NCBI RefSeq assembly: GCF_014196635.1
Contig: NZ_JACIEB010000005.1
Coordinates: forward strand, 1 to 64,000
Length of the DNA: 64,000 bases
Source: Sphingobium fontiphilum
Lineage (GTDB): Bacteria; Pseudomonadota; Alphaproteobacteria; Sphingomonadales; Sphingomonadaceae
Reading direction: 5' to 3'
Shown here: positions 7,584-16,232 of the stretch, piece by piece
Layout: every line of letters starts with the position of its first letter
Numbering within the stretch: position 1 is the first letter of the stretch
Program-made: the position numbers and the translations under genes
Notes under the pieces: model-generated
Told to the model about the DNA's origin: nothing
Seen by the model: the letters and a program-made list of their open reading frames with translations, nothing else
Databases searched by the model: none

Positions 7584-8350
7584 GCGGGCTGCACCTCGTC
7601 CGCATCGCGCTCGATCGCCCGGCGCTGATGGCTTTCGCCGTCGCCCGCCACCGGTCCGACGATGATTTGGGATACGCGCTACACCTGGCGTTGCGGCTGC
7701 GCTTTGGCGATGCCGCGCCGCAGCCGTTTCGCCTGGAAGAGCCGCCGGGGCGCGCGCCGTTCTTGATCGGCTATACTGCAAACGGTGTTGCGCTTAACGC
7801 AGCCCACGCGCTCCCGCCGGTGGATGCAGCGTTGGAGGCGATCTTTCCCTCGGCTCCCGAATGCCGCCCGATGCCCGAATTGTGGCAGCCGGGCGCACGG
7901 TTCCGCTTCAAGGTCCGCGTCCGGCCGGTGGTGCGTTACGGCACCCGCATCCGCGCGGAGCGTGCGAGATCGACGACGGCTCTATTGCCGAAAGCGGGAG
8001 AGGTGGATGCCTTCGTTGCTGCCTGTAGCAAAGCCGACCCCAGCACACCGCTCGACCGCAAAACAGTCTATCGCGACTGGCTGAAGCGTCGCTTTTCGCC
8101 CGCAGCCCTCCTGGAAGACGCGCGGATTGAGCGGATGCAGCGGGTCCGCACCCGCCGATCGCGCCACGACGGGAACGGTACGCGCCTCACGGAATCTTAT
8201 GAAGTTGTCTTTGTCGGCACACTGGAAGTTGCCGATCCCGGAAGGTTCGCCGATCTTCTTGCGCGCGGCGTCGGCCGACATGGCGCATTCGGCTTCGGAA
8301 TGCTGACGCTTGCCCCGCCAGGCCCCCAAAGCGTAGTGAAAGCGGGCTGA
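7580..8350 (+). CDS. casE: Type I-E pre-crRNA endoribonuclease Cas6e (CasE/Cse3)
   Basis: Cas6e cuts pre-crRNA at the 3' base of each repeat hairpin and stays bound to it as the Cascade head. The ATG at 7580 overlaps the cas5e stop (ATGA), giving 256 aa. The N-terminus MSGLHLVRIALDRPALMAFAV followed by RHRSDDDLGYALH supplies a candidate catalytic His at 24. The glycine-rich RNA-binding loop near the C-terminus reads LLARGVGRHGAFGFG. The same enzyme would process both the main array and the mini-CRISPR at 3556-3644, because the repeat hairpin CCCCGC/GCGGGG is shared. Confidence 0.94.
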   Translation: MSGLHLVRIALDRPALMAFAVARHRSDDDLGYALHLALRLRFGDAAPQPFRLEEPPGRAPFLIGYTANGVALNAAHALPPVDAALEAIFPSAPECRPMPELWQPGARFRFKVRVRPVVRYGTRIRAERARSTTALLPKAGEVDAFVAACSKADPSTPLDRKTVYRDWLKRRFSPAALLEDARIERMQRVRTRRSRHDGNGTRLTESYEVVFVGTLEVADPGRFADLLARGVGRHGAFGFGMLTLAPPGPQSVVKAG

Positions 8351-9216
8351 TGCTGCACGGCCGTCTCGGTCTGGAAAAGGCGCGAATTCCGCACGCCGAC
8401 CGGCACGGCCTTGTCTGGCTAGATCGCGGGCGTCTGGAAGTGGAAGACGGGTGCCTGCGCTTCGTGACTGCGGGTGGCGGCGATCTTGCGCCCGGCGACT
8501 ACCAGATACCGCATCAGTCCATCTCCATTGTACTGCTCGGCCCCGGATCCAGTGTGACCCACGATGCCTTGCGGCTTCTCGCACGTCATGGCTGCGCGCT
8601 TGCGGCGATCGGCACGGGGGCGGTGAGGTTCTACACGGCGCCCCCGCTGATGCCAGACACTTCTGCCATCGCCCGCAACCAGGTGCGCCTGTGGAGCAGC
8701 CCACAAAAGCGCATGGACGTGGCGCGCGCAATGTACGCGCTGCGTTTCGGCGAAATCGTGCGCACGCGCGACATCGAAGTGTTGCGCGGGCAGGAAGGCG
8801 CACGCATCAAGCGTGCCTATGTTCTGGCCGCCGAACGCCATGGCATCCGCTGGTCCGGCCGCAATTATGATCGCGCCAGCCCGGAAGCGGGCGACCTTGC
8901 CAATCAGGCCATCAACCACGCCGGCTCAGCCATGACCGCCGCCGCCAGCGTGGCGGTGGCGTCGGTGGGCGCCATCCCGCAGCTGGGCTTCGTGCATGAG
9001 GATAGCGGCCAGTCATTCGTGCTGGACATCGCCGACCTCTATCGACACGATGTGCTACTCGATATCGCATTCGGCGCGGTGAAAACCGCGAAAGGCGAGC
9101 CGATAGAGCGCGTCGTGCGTCGCCACGCGGCACAGTTGTTCCGTCAGCGGGAAGTCATTTCCGGCATGATCGACAGGATCAAGCAGCTGCTCGCGCCTGA
9201 CGCTCAGGCCGATTGA
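8350..9216 (+). CDS. cas1: Type I-E CRISPR integrase Cas1
   Basis: Cas1 with Cas2 inserts new spacers at the leader end of the array. The 288-aa product shows the metal-binding active site: E149 in LRGQEGARIKRAY, H216 in LGFVHEDSG, and D226/D229 in VLDIADLYRHD. All are intact. The start shares one base with the cas6e stop. Adaptation therefore looks functional at the protein level, consistent with a long and well-conserved array. Confidence 0.96.
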   Translation: MLHGRLGLEKARIPHADRHGLVWLDRGRLEVEDGCLRFVTAGGGDLAPGDYQIPHQSISIVLLGPGSSVTHDALRLLARHGCALAAIGTGAVRFYTAPPLMPDTSAIARNQVRLWSSPQKRMDVARAMYALRFGEIVRTRDIEVLRGQEGARIKRAYVLAAERHGIRWSGRNYDRASPEAGDLANQAINHAGSAMTAAASVAVASVGAIPQLGFVHEDSGQSFVLDIADLYRHDVLLDIAFGAVKTAKGEPIERVVRRHAAQLFRQREVISGMIDRIKQLLAPDAQAD

Positions 9217-9233
9217 CGGTCCGATCGAAAGCC

Positions 9234-9581
9234 ATGCCCCTTGTCGTCGTCATTACCCGCGATGTCGAAAGCCGGTACAGGGGCTTTCTCGGCTCGGCTA
9301 TGCTGGAACTGGCCCCCGGAGTATATGCGCAACCGCGCATGTCGGCAGGCGTGCGCACGCGCATTGCGGACGTCCTGTCCGACTGGCACGGCCGCCTGCA
9401 ACGCGGCAGTATCGTGATGTGCTGGGCCGAACCGAAAGCGCACGGCGGTCTCGGCCTGCAAACTTGGGGAACCCCGCCCCGGGACATCGTGACACACGAT
9501 GCCATGCTGTTGGTGCGCCGCGCTTGCCAAAGCCCGAGAAACGGTGAAGATGCGAGGCAAACCGATCTTTCCAAGTGTTAA
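9234..9581 (+). CDS. cas2: Type I-E adaptation protein Cas2 (CasI-e)
   Basis: Cas2e is the structural dimer bridging two Cas1 dimers. From the ATG at 9234 the product is 115 aa and begins MPLVVVITRDVESRYRGFLG, aligning with E. coli Cas2 starts. A TTG at 9213 overlapping the cas1 stop would add seven residues. The body has LELAPGVYAQPRMSAGVRTRI and IVMCW. It is about 20 residues longer than E. coli Cas2e (94 aa). The extra C-terminal part (about from ACQSPRNG on) is encoded by DNA that must also serve as array leader, since the first repeat begins only 19 bp after the stop. Confidence 0.93.
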   Translation: MPLVVVITRDVESRYRGFLGSAMLELAPGVYAQPRMSAGVRTRIADVLSDWHGRLQRGSIVMCWAEPKAHGGLGLQTWGTPPRDIVTHDAMLLVRRACQSPRNGEDARQTDLSKC

Positions 9582-9600
9582 TAATGCGTTAGAATGCAGA
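9582..9600 (+). promoter_or_regulatory. Very short leader between cas2 and the array
   Basis: Only 19 bp separate the cas2 stop from repeat 1. TAGAAT at 9590-9595 resembles a -10 box but has no good -35 at the right distance. No clear IHF site was seen. Leader functions must reach into the cas2 3' end. Confidence 0.4.
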
Positions 9601-12190
9601 GGTTCCCCCGCACCCGCGGGGATAGTCCCAGGACGAAGGTTTCGCTGTCCTCGCCCACGGTGGTTCCCCCGCACCCGCGGGGATAGTCCCACCATAAGCC
9701 GGTCTATCTCACCGCGTTCCACGGTTCCCCCGCACCCGCGGGGATAGTCCCTCGATGGCTGATTTCTCCTGCCGGAAAACGCCGGTTCCCCCGCACCCGC
9801 GGGGATAGTCCCCAGTCAGGCATCGGGCGTTCCTTCGGTCGGTAGGTTCCCCCGCACCCGCGGGGATAGTCCCATAAGGGCATGTCATATGTGCCCGAAC
9901 ATCACGGTTCCCCCGCACCCGCGGGGATAGTCCCCGCTTCACGCTCAGCATCACTGTCTAAGGAGCGGTTCCCCCGCACCCGCGGGGATAGTCCCGCCAT
10001 CGGCACGGGGATCAGCGCGGCAAGCACGGTTCCCCCGCACCCGCGGGGATAGTCCCGCCCTGACCGTCGCTGGCGCGTTGATTTTGGAGGTTCCCCCGCA
10101 CCCGCGGGGATAGTCCCAACGGCGTCGTCGCTGTCGATCATCGCGCCTAGGTTCCCCCGCACCCGCGGGGATAGTCCCCTGCCCGAACGATTCTTCGGCG
10201 GTGACCGGCAGGTTCCCCCGCACCCGCGGGGATAGTCCCGCCCGATCAGGCGGCGCAGCTCGCCGCATACGGGTTCCCCCGCACCCGCGGGGATAGTCCC
10301 GCCCTCACTGATTTGAACGGCGCACCATAGACGGTTCCCCCGCACCCGCGGGGATAGTCCCTGGAAGGATGGCGGCGCGCGCCCCAGGGCCATGGTTCCC
10401 CCGCACCCGCGGGGATAGTCCCTTGCGCAATTGGCTTTTGGAAAGCCATTCGCAGGTTCCCCCGCACCCGCGGGGATAGTCCCCACCTCGACCGTATTCT
10501 GTTCCTCGTTGAAGGGTTCCCCCGCACCCGCGGGGATAGTCCCCCCCGAAGCCCGCGCGCTGCTGACCGATTGCGGGTTCCCCCGCACCCGCGGGGATAG
10601 TCCCGCCAAGGCGCGCGATTTCCGCAGCCAGACCGAGGTTCCCCCGCACCCGCGGGGATAGTCCCGATATTCGCAATGAGCTTGATGTTGTGGATGAGGT
10701 TCCCCCGCACCCGCGGGGATAGTCCCTGCGGCCATGGCTCGATGACAAGGAAGTGCAGGGTTCCCCCGCACCCGCGGGGATAGTCCCTCATCCGTATCGG
10801 CGTGATCGCCTCGGTCGATGGTTCCCCCGCACCCGCGGGGATAGTCCCCCAACCCGCTGTTCGATGATGATCTGGGCTTTGGTTCCCCCGCACCCGCGGG
10901 GATAGTCCGCATTCCAGCATCGCCCAGTAGCGATAATGGACGGTTCCCCCGCACCCGCGGGGATAGTCCCTGGGATCCAGAAAGCATCTGCGGAACACTG
11001 GGGGTTCCCCCGCACCCGCGGGGATAGTCCCTGATCAGCAAGGGGCTGGCCGAACGGGGCATCGGTTCCCCCGCACCCGCGGGGATAGTCCCCAATGCTG
11101 GATCGTCGCGGCGTCTGGCGTTGTGGTTCCCCCGCACCCGCGGGGATAGTCCCAAGGCCACGCTCTACGCCGCGCATTTCCTCGGGGTTCCCCCGCACCC
11201 GCGGGGATAGTCCCCTGTTTGTTGATGGCGTCGCCCTGTTCGACCCGGTTCCCCCGCACCCGCGGGGATAGTCCCTATGCCCAGGCGCAGGCGCAGGCCG
11301 CTGCTGAGGTTCCCCCGCACCCGCGGGGATAGTCCCCCGATCGTCGAACTCATCAACACGATCGAATTGGTTCCCCCGCACCCGCGGGGATAGTCCCTCG
11401 CGCTGGGCTTCCTCACGCGGCGACAGAACGGTTCCCCCGCACCCGCGGGGATAGTCCCAACTTATCCACTGACCGACAGCGACGTGGCCGGGTTCCCCCG
11501 CACCCGCGGGGATAGTCCCGCTTGCCAGACCGGCCGTGGCTTCTCCAGTTCGGTTCCCCCGCACCCGCGGGGATAGTCCCCCCATGCCGGGCCGCGTCAG
11601 CGTGTCCGAAGGGGTTCCCCCGCACCCGCGGGGATAGTCCCCTGGGTGCCATGGCGTCAGTCGCGGCGGCGACGGTTCCCCCGCACCCGCGGGGATAGTC
11701 CCAAGCAGGCGGAAATCAACATCCAGCCCGGCGAGGTTCCCCCGCACCCGCGGGGATAGTCCCTTGACCTTGTCGCGGAAGATGTTCTCAGCGGAGGTTC
11801 CCCCGCACCCGCGGGGATAGTCCCATCGCGGGCCAGATCGATCACGACTGGAACGAGGTTCCCCCGCACCCGCGGAGATAGTCCCAATACGCTGACCGAC
11901 TGGAGCGGCGGCCTCACGGTTCCCCCGCACCCGCGGGGATAGTCCCATGGCCGCCACTTTCGGCCCCATGTTGACGCCGGTTCCCCCGCACCCGCGGGGA
12001 TAGTCCCATGGTCAGGTGCGCTTGAACCAGCGCGAGAGGGGTTCCCCCGCACCCGCGGGGATAGTCCTTTCGTCCGCGCGATTGCCGACGCGGCCGAAGC
12101 GGTTCCCCCGCACCCGCGGGGATAGTCCCAAGGCCACGCTCTACGCCGCGCATTTCCTCGGGGTTCCCCCGCACCCGCGGGGATAGTCCC
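9601..12190 (+). CRISPR. Type I-E CRISPR array, 43 repeats and 42 spacers
   Basis: The 29-nt repeat begins GGTTCCCCCGCACCCG and ends CGGGGATAGTCCC, with a 6-bp hairpin CCCCGC/GCGGGG around ACCC. It resembles the E. coli I-E repeat in the same orientation, so crRNAs are read left to right from the cas2 side. The period is 61 bp (32-nt spacers), except that spacer 15 (10484-10514) is 31 nt. Repeat variants are few: last base G at 10909, last base T at 12068, and a G-to-A at 11876 that breaks the hairpin of repeat 38. Spacer 26 (11154-11185) and the last spacer 42 (12130-12161) are identical. Spacer targets cannot be named from the sequence alone. Confidence 0.99.
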
Positions 12191-12414
12191 AGGTGATCGC
12201 ATACAAAGCCCATCTGGCAGCTCGTGCCCTCGCGAGCCAGTAAATGAAGCGGTGAGAGGGCCAGGCAGCGATCGCGGCGCATGAATCGACTAGGGATCTT
12301 TACTTCCCAGCCCCCTGACTTACCAGCCGAGGTGATTGCCAGGTGATTGCTACAGAATGACCTCAGCACCGCGGAGAGGTGCTCCGACATTCGTTAAGTC
12401 ATTGATATCGTTTC
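12191..12414. other. Array trailer up to the tRNA gene, no gene seen
   Basis: These 224 bp after the last repeat hold no convincing gene. A direct repeat AGGTGATTGC occurs twice with one base between, near 12331-12352. A 6-bp hairpin AGCACC/GGTGCT lies at 12365-12383 without a T-tract. No copy of the tRNA 3' end was found that would mark an attachment site. Confidence 0.5.
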
Positions 12415-12488
12415 TGGAGCGGGTAGCGGGGATCGAACCCGCATCACAAGCTTGGAAGGCTAGTGCTCTACCATTGAGCTATACCCGC
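12415..12488 (-). tRNA. tRNA-Gly (anticodon TCC)
   Basis: The minus strand folds as a tRNA. The acceptor stem is GCGGGTA/TACCCGC (12482-12488 with 12419-12425). The D-loop AGCTCAATGGTAGAGC, the anticodon loop CTTCCAA with anticodon TCC, and the T-loop GGTTCGATCCC are all present. The discriminator is T and the 3' CCA is encoded at 12415-12417. The gene lies between the CRISPR trailer and trpE, with its 3' end facing the array. Confidence 0.95.
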
Positions 12489-12571
12489 GCGCCGATGGAG
12501 GAATTGCGCCCTGCCACGACAGGGCCGGGGCCGTCAACCGGGGAAATGCGAAGGCCGCCGCGCGGGCGGGC

Positions 12572-14092
12572 TTACTGGCCGAAGCCGCCCTCGCGCGCGA
12601 TGGCGACGGCTTCGCGCGCGGCGGCGAGAAGCGCTCCGCTTTTCGCCTCGCATTCGCGCTGTTCATAGGCGGGGTCGCTGTCGGCGACGATGCCCGCGCC
12701 CGCCTGAACATGCATGACGCCATCCTTCAGCACGGCGGTGCGCAGCACGATGCAGCTGTCCATATTGCCGTCAGGCCCGAAATAGCCGACCCCGCCGGCA
12801 TAGGCGCCGCGCGTTTCGGGTTCGAGTTCCGCGATGATTTCGCACGCGCGCACTTTCGGTGCGCCCGACACGGTGCCAGCCGGGAAGCCCGCGAACAGGG
12901 CGTCGAGCGCATCCTTGCCCGGCGCAAGGTCGCCCACCACGTTCGACACGATGTGCATGACATGGCTGTAGAATTCGACGGTGTAGCTGTCGGTCACGGT
13001 GACGCTGCCCGCGCTCGCCACCCGGCCGACATCGTTGCGGCCCAGGTCGAGCAGCATCAGATGTTCGGCCCGCTCCTTGGGATCGGCGAGCAGGCTTTCG
13101 CGGTTGGCGGCGTCCTCCACCGCTGTCTTGCCGCGCGGGCGGGTGCCGGCGATCGGCCGGATGGTGACCTCGCCATCGCGGGCCCGCACCAGGATCTCGG
13201 GGCTGGAGCCGATGAGCGAGAAACCGGGCAAGTCGAGATAATAGAGGAAGGGCGAGGGATTGATCCGCCGCAGCGCGCGATAAAGCGCGATGGGCGGCAG
13301 GGTGAAGGGGCTGGTGAAACGCTGCGCCAGCACGACCTGAAAAATGTCGCCCGCGACGATATAGTCCTTGGCCCGGCCGACCATGGCGGCATAGCGGCCG
13401 GGTTCCAGCACCGGCGTCACCGCGACATCGGCAATGTCGACGGGCGCATCGGCGCCGGGAATCGGCGCGGCGAGGCGCGCGGCGACGGCGTCGATCCGCT
13501 CCAGCGCGCCTTCGATCGCCTTATCGGCGTCGGTAAAGCCGCCCTTCCACACCGGCGCGACGAGGAACAGCGCATCGGCCAGCCGGTCGAACACCAGGAT
13601 GACCGTGGGCCGCACGAACAGCATGTCGGGCAGGCCGATGGGATTGGGCGCGGGGCGCGGCAGCTTTTCGACCAGGCCCACCGTCTCATAACCGAAATAG
13701 CCGACGAGGCAGGCGAGCGCAGGCGGCAGCGCCGGGTCCATCTCCGCCCGGCATTCAGCGACCAGCGCGCGCAGCGCGGACAGGGCGTCGCCATCCTGCT
13801 GCACAAAGGCGTCGCGGTCCGTGGCCCATAAGCGGTTGATGCTGGCGCGCGCGCCATCGGCGAGGAAAACGAGGTCGGGCGCGAGGCCGATGAGGCTGTA
13901 CCGGCCGCGCACAGCCCCGCCCTCCACCGATTCGAGCAGATAATCGCCCCGGTCGGGCTGAAACAGCTTGAGCGCCGCCGAAATGGGCGTGTCGGTGTCG
14001 GCGATCTGGCGCCGCCACACCAGCGCCGACCGGCCAGCGGCCAGCGCCGCGCGCGCGCCATCCAGCATGTCCCCCCCGGCCGTCATGCTCAT
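12572..14092 (-). CDS. trpE: Anthranilate synthase component I
   Basis: TrpE converts chorismate to anthranilate, the first step of tryptophan synthesis, using ammonia from TrpG. The 506-aa product has the N-terminal LLES element (DYLLESVEGGAVRGRYSLIGL), which forms part of the tryptophan feedback site. The chorismate-binding core includes IAGTRPRGKT, ERAEHLMLLDLGRNDVGRVA and GAPKVRACEIIAELEP. Its ATG overlaps the ppiD stop by 4 bp (ATGA), so the two are translationally coupled. No trpG, trpD or trpC follows; downstream are tRNA-Gly and the CRISPR array. Confidence 0.97.
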   Translation of the reverse strand: MSMTAGGDMLDGARAALAAGRSALVWRRQIADTDTPISAALKLFQPDRGDYLLESVEGGAVRGRYSLIGLAPDLVFLADGARASINRLWATDRDAFVQQDGDALSALRALVAECRAEMDPALPPALACLVGYFGYETVGLVEKLPRPAPNPIGLPDMLFVRPTVILVFDRLADALFLVAPVWKGGFTDADKAIEGALERIDAVAARLAAPIPGADAPVDIADVAVTPVLEPGRYAAMVGRAKDYIVAGDIFQVVLAQRFTSPFTLPPIALYRALRRINPSPFLYYLDLPGFSLIGSSPEILVRARDGEVTIRPIAGTRPRGKTAVEDAANRESLLADPKERAEHLMLLDLGRNDVGRVASAGSVTVTDSYTVEFYSHVMHIVSNVVGDLAPGKDALDALFAGFPAGTVSGAPKVRACEIIAELEPETRGAYAGGVGYFGPDGNMDSCIVLRTAVLKDGVMHVQAGAGIVADSDPAYEQRECEAKSGALLAAAREAVAIAREGGFGQ

Positions 14093-16038
14093 TCCCCGAC
14101 GGCGTTGGCGGACAGCGCCTTTTGCGCACGGGCCACGGCCCCGGCGTCGCGCGTCGTGCCGACATGGGCGGCGACGGCGCGCTGGAACTGGCGGCCATAT
14201 TCCTCGCCGGTCACGGGCGCGAGCTGCTCGCGCACCTGGTCGACGAGGGCGGGCTGCGCGCCCGCGTCGCCCGCCTTCACCCCATCGAGGCGGATGACGA
14301 AATAGCCGCGATCCTGACCCATGGGCAGGGTTTTCACCGATCCCGTCGCCATGGAGAACATCATGGCGAGCGGCGGCGGCAATTGCCGTTGCCCCTGCAT
14401 CAGTTCGGCGCGGCGGCCGCCTACTGTCTGCGGCGTGGGCAGTTTCACCTTGGCCTGCGCGACGGCGTCGGCGAGCTTTGCGCCCTTGGCCACCTTCGCG
14501 CGGATCTGTTCGGCCAGCGCCTTCGCCTTCTGATTGCCCTGGTTGAGCTTATACTGGGCGACGATGGCGGGCTTCACCTTAGCGAGAGGCGGCGGCGCGG
14601 CGGCGATGATGTCGCCGGGCGCAGCCAGCGCAAAACGCTTGTCGGGGACGATGGGGATCATCTGCGCATCGTCGTCCGCGCCCATGGCGAAGACCGGCTG
14701 CAACAGCGGCTTCACATCGTCGGGCAGGACATAGGCAGAATCGTCGACATTCTGGCCAGTGGCGATGATCGGCGCGGTCGTTTCCAGCTTCAGGCCGTTA
14801 TCCTTCACCACTTCCTCGAAGGTGCCGCCCTCGGCGATCTGGTCCTCGATCTTGCCGGTGAAGTCGGCGAGCAGCGCCTTTTCCTTCTGCTCCTTGAGCG
14901 CGGCGGTGATTTCGGGCGTCACCTGCGCCAGCGTGCGTGCGGGAATGGTGTTGATGGCAACGACCTTCACCAGTACCCAGCCGAGCGACCCGCGCACCGG
15001 CCCGGCGAGCGCGCCCGGCGCCGCGCCGAACGCGGCCGAGGCGACCGCTTCGGACGATTGGGCCGCGAGCGCGGCGCGGCTCTGGTCCTTGATCGTCGCG
15101 ACGGCAAGGCCAGCGCCCTTCGCCGCGTCGGCCAGCGACTTACCGCCCTTCACCTGATCGGCGATGGCCTTGGCCCCGGCCTGCGTCGGCAGCACCAGTT
15201 GTTCGATGGTGCGGGTCTCGCTGGCGGCGTAGCGCGCCTTGTTCTGGTTATAATAGGCCGCGATTTCCGCCGCCGTGGGGGCCGCCGCTTGCGCGAAGCG
15301 GGCAAGGTCGATGACGGCGTAGCGGATGCGGCGCTGTTCGGGGACGGTGAACCGGTCGGCGTTCGCCTTGTAATAATCTGCGAGCTGCGCGTCGGTAGGA
15401 TCTTGGATGTCGGTGAAGGCGGCCGCGGGAATGGCCGCGATCGTGCCCTGGCGCGCTTCGAGCAGCAGCGAGGCATAGGGCAGCACCAGCGAATCGGGCA
15501 GCTTGGGCCCCAGCGTCGCGGGCAGCACCATCTGCCGCGCCAGCAACACGCGGGTGATGTCGTCGCGCAGCGATTGTTCGCTGAACCGCTCCCGCGCCAG
15601 CCATGACCGGAACGTCTGTTCGTTGAAATTGCCCGATGCGTCCTGGAAAGCCGGAATCCGCGCGATTTCCGCGTCGACCAGCCGCTTGGAGATATGCACG
15701 CCTTCATCCCCGGCGAATTCGCCCAGCGCCAGCGCCGACACCAGCTCGTCGAACACCGCCGCGGCCCCGCCCTGTTCGAAGAAAGCGGCGCTGGTCAGCC
15801 CCGGATTGTCGCGACGAGTCGATTCAAAGGCGCGCTGGATGCGCGATTCCAGTTCGGCCTGGCTGAGCTTCGCGCCGCCCGCCTTCGCCGCCGAAGCGCC
15901 GCCGCCGCCCAGGGCGCTGAGCCCCCCGCTGCCCGTCACATCGCCCAGCACGAAAGCGAGCGCGATCAGGCCCAGGAACAGCAGGGCGAAGGCCGCGCCG
16001 AATTTGGATTGGACGAAACGACGAAAGGCAGGAAGCAT
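14089..16038 (-). CDS. ppiD: Membrane-anchored peptidylprolyl isomerase (PpiD/SurA_N-parvulin type)
   Basis: A periplasmic foldase anchored by one N-terminal membrane segment, likely helping outer-membrane and secreted proteins fold. The start is set at MLPAFRRFVQSKFGAAFALL (ATG 16038), giving 649 aa. The single membrane helix spans about residues 13-33 (GAAFALLFLGLIALAFVLGD). A SurA_N-like helical part and parvulin-like domains follow. The parvulin domain may be inactive, as in E. coli PpiD; this cannot be judged by eye. Longer upstream frames into the tpiA promoter region are not supported. It is coupled to trpE by a 4-bp overlap and divergent from tpiA. Confidence 0.88.
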   Translation of the reverse strand: MLPAFRRFVQSKFGAAFALLFLGLIALAFVLGDVTGSGGLSALGGGGASAAKAGGAKLSQAELESRIQRAFESTRRDNPGLTSAAFFEQGGAAAVFDELVSALALGEFAGDEGVHISKRLVDAEIARIPAFQDASGNFNEQTFRSWLARERFSEQSLRDDITRVLLARQMVLPATLGPKLPDSLVLPYASLLLEARQGTIAAIPAAAFTDIQDPTDAQLADYYKANADRFTVPEQRRIRYAVIDLARFAQAAAPTAAEIAAYYNQNKARYAASETRTIEQLVLPTQAGAKAIADQVKGGKSLADAAKGAGLAVATIKDQSRAALAAQSSEAVASAAFGAAPGALAGPVRGSLGWVLVKVVAINTIPARTLAQVTPEITAALKEQKEKALLADFTGKIEDQIAEGGTFEEVVKDNGLKLETTAPIIATGQNVDDSAYVLPDDVKPLLQPVFAMGADDDAQMIPIVPDKRFALAAPGDIIAAAPPPLAKVKPAIVAQYKLNQGNQKAKALAEQIRAKVAKGAKLADAVAQAKVKLPTPQTVGGRRAELMQGQRQLPPPLAMMFSMATGSVKTLPMGQDRGYFVIRLDGVKAGDAGAQPALVDQVREQLAPVTGEEYGRQFQRAVAAHVGTTRDAGAVARAQKALSANAVGE

Positions 16039-16232
16039 GGCGTATCCCGAAAAACAGGCTTTATGCGTTGGACCCTTTAGGGGCCAAGGGGGCTGGCGGC
16101 AAGTGCGACCACCCCCGGAGAGCCCGGCAGCCGCCGTCACGCGCCCCATCCCCTCGCCGGTCTGGACAAATGCGCCTCGCCCGTCCATCGGCTGCATGAC
16201 ATCCACATGACGACAGGGGCAGCGACGGGACG

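Noticed and set aside
9709-12390. Long minus-strand frames of repeated LSPRVRGN / TIPAGAGEP / DYPRGCGGT units (up to 419 aa) looking like a repetitive protein.
   Set aside because: They are translations of the CRISPR repeat in three frames (61-bp period), with no start signal and no coding selection.
12191-12490. Attachment-site duplication of the tRNA-Gly 3' end at the left side of the CRISPR locus.
   Set aside because: No copy of the tRNA 3' segment was found in 1-700; integration through the tRNA remains unproven.
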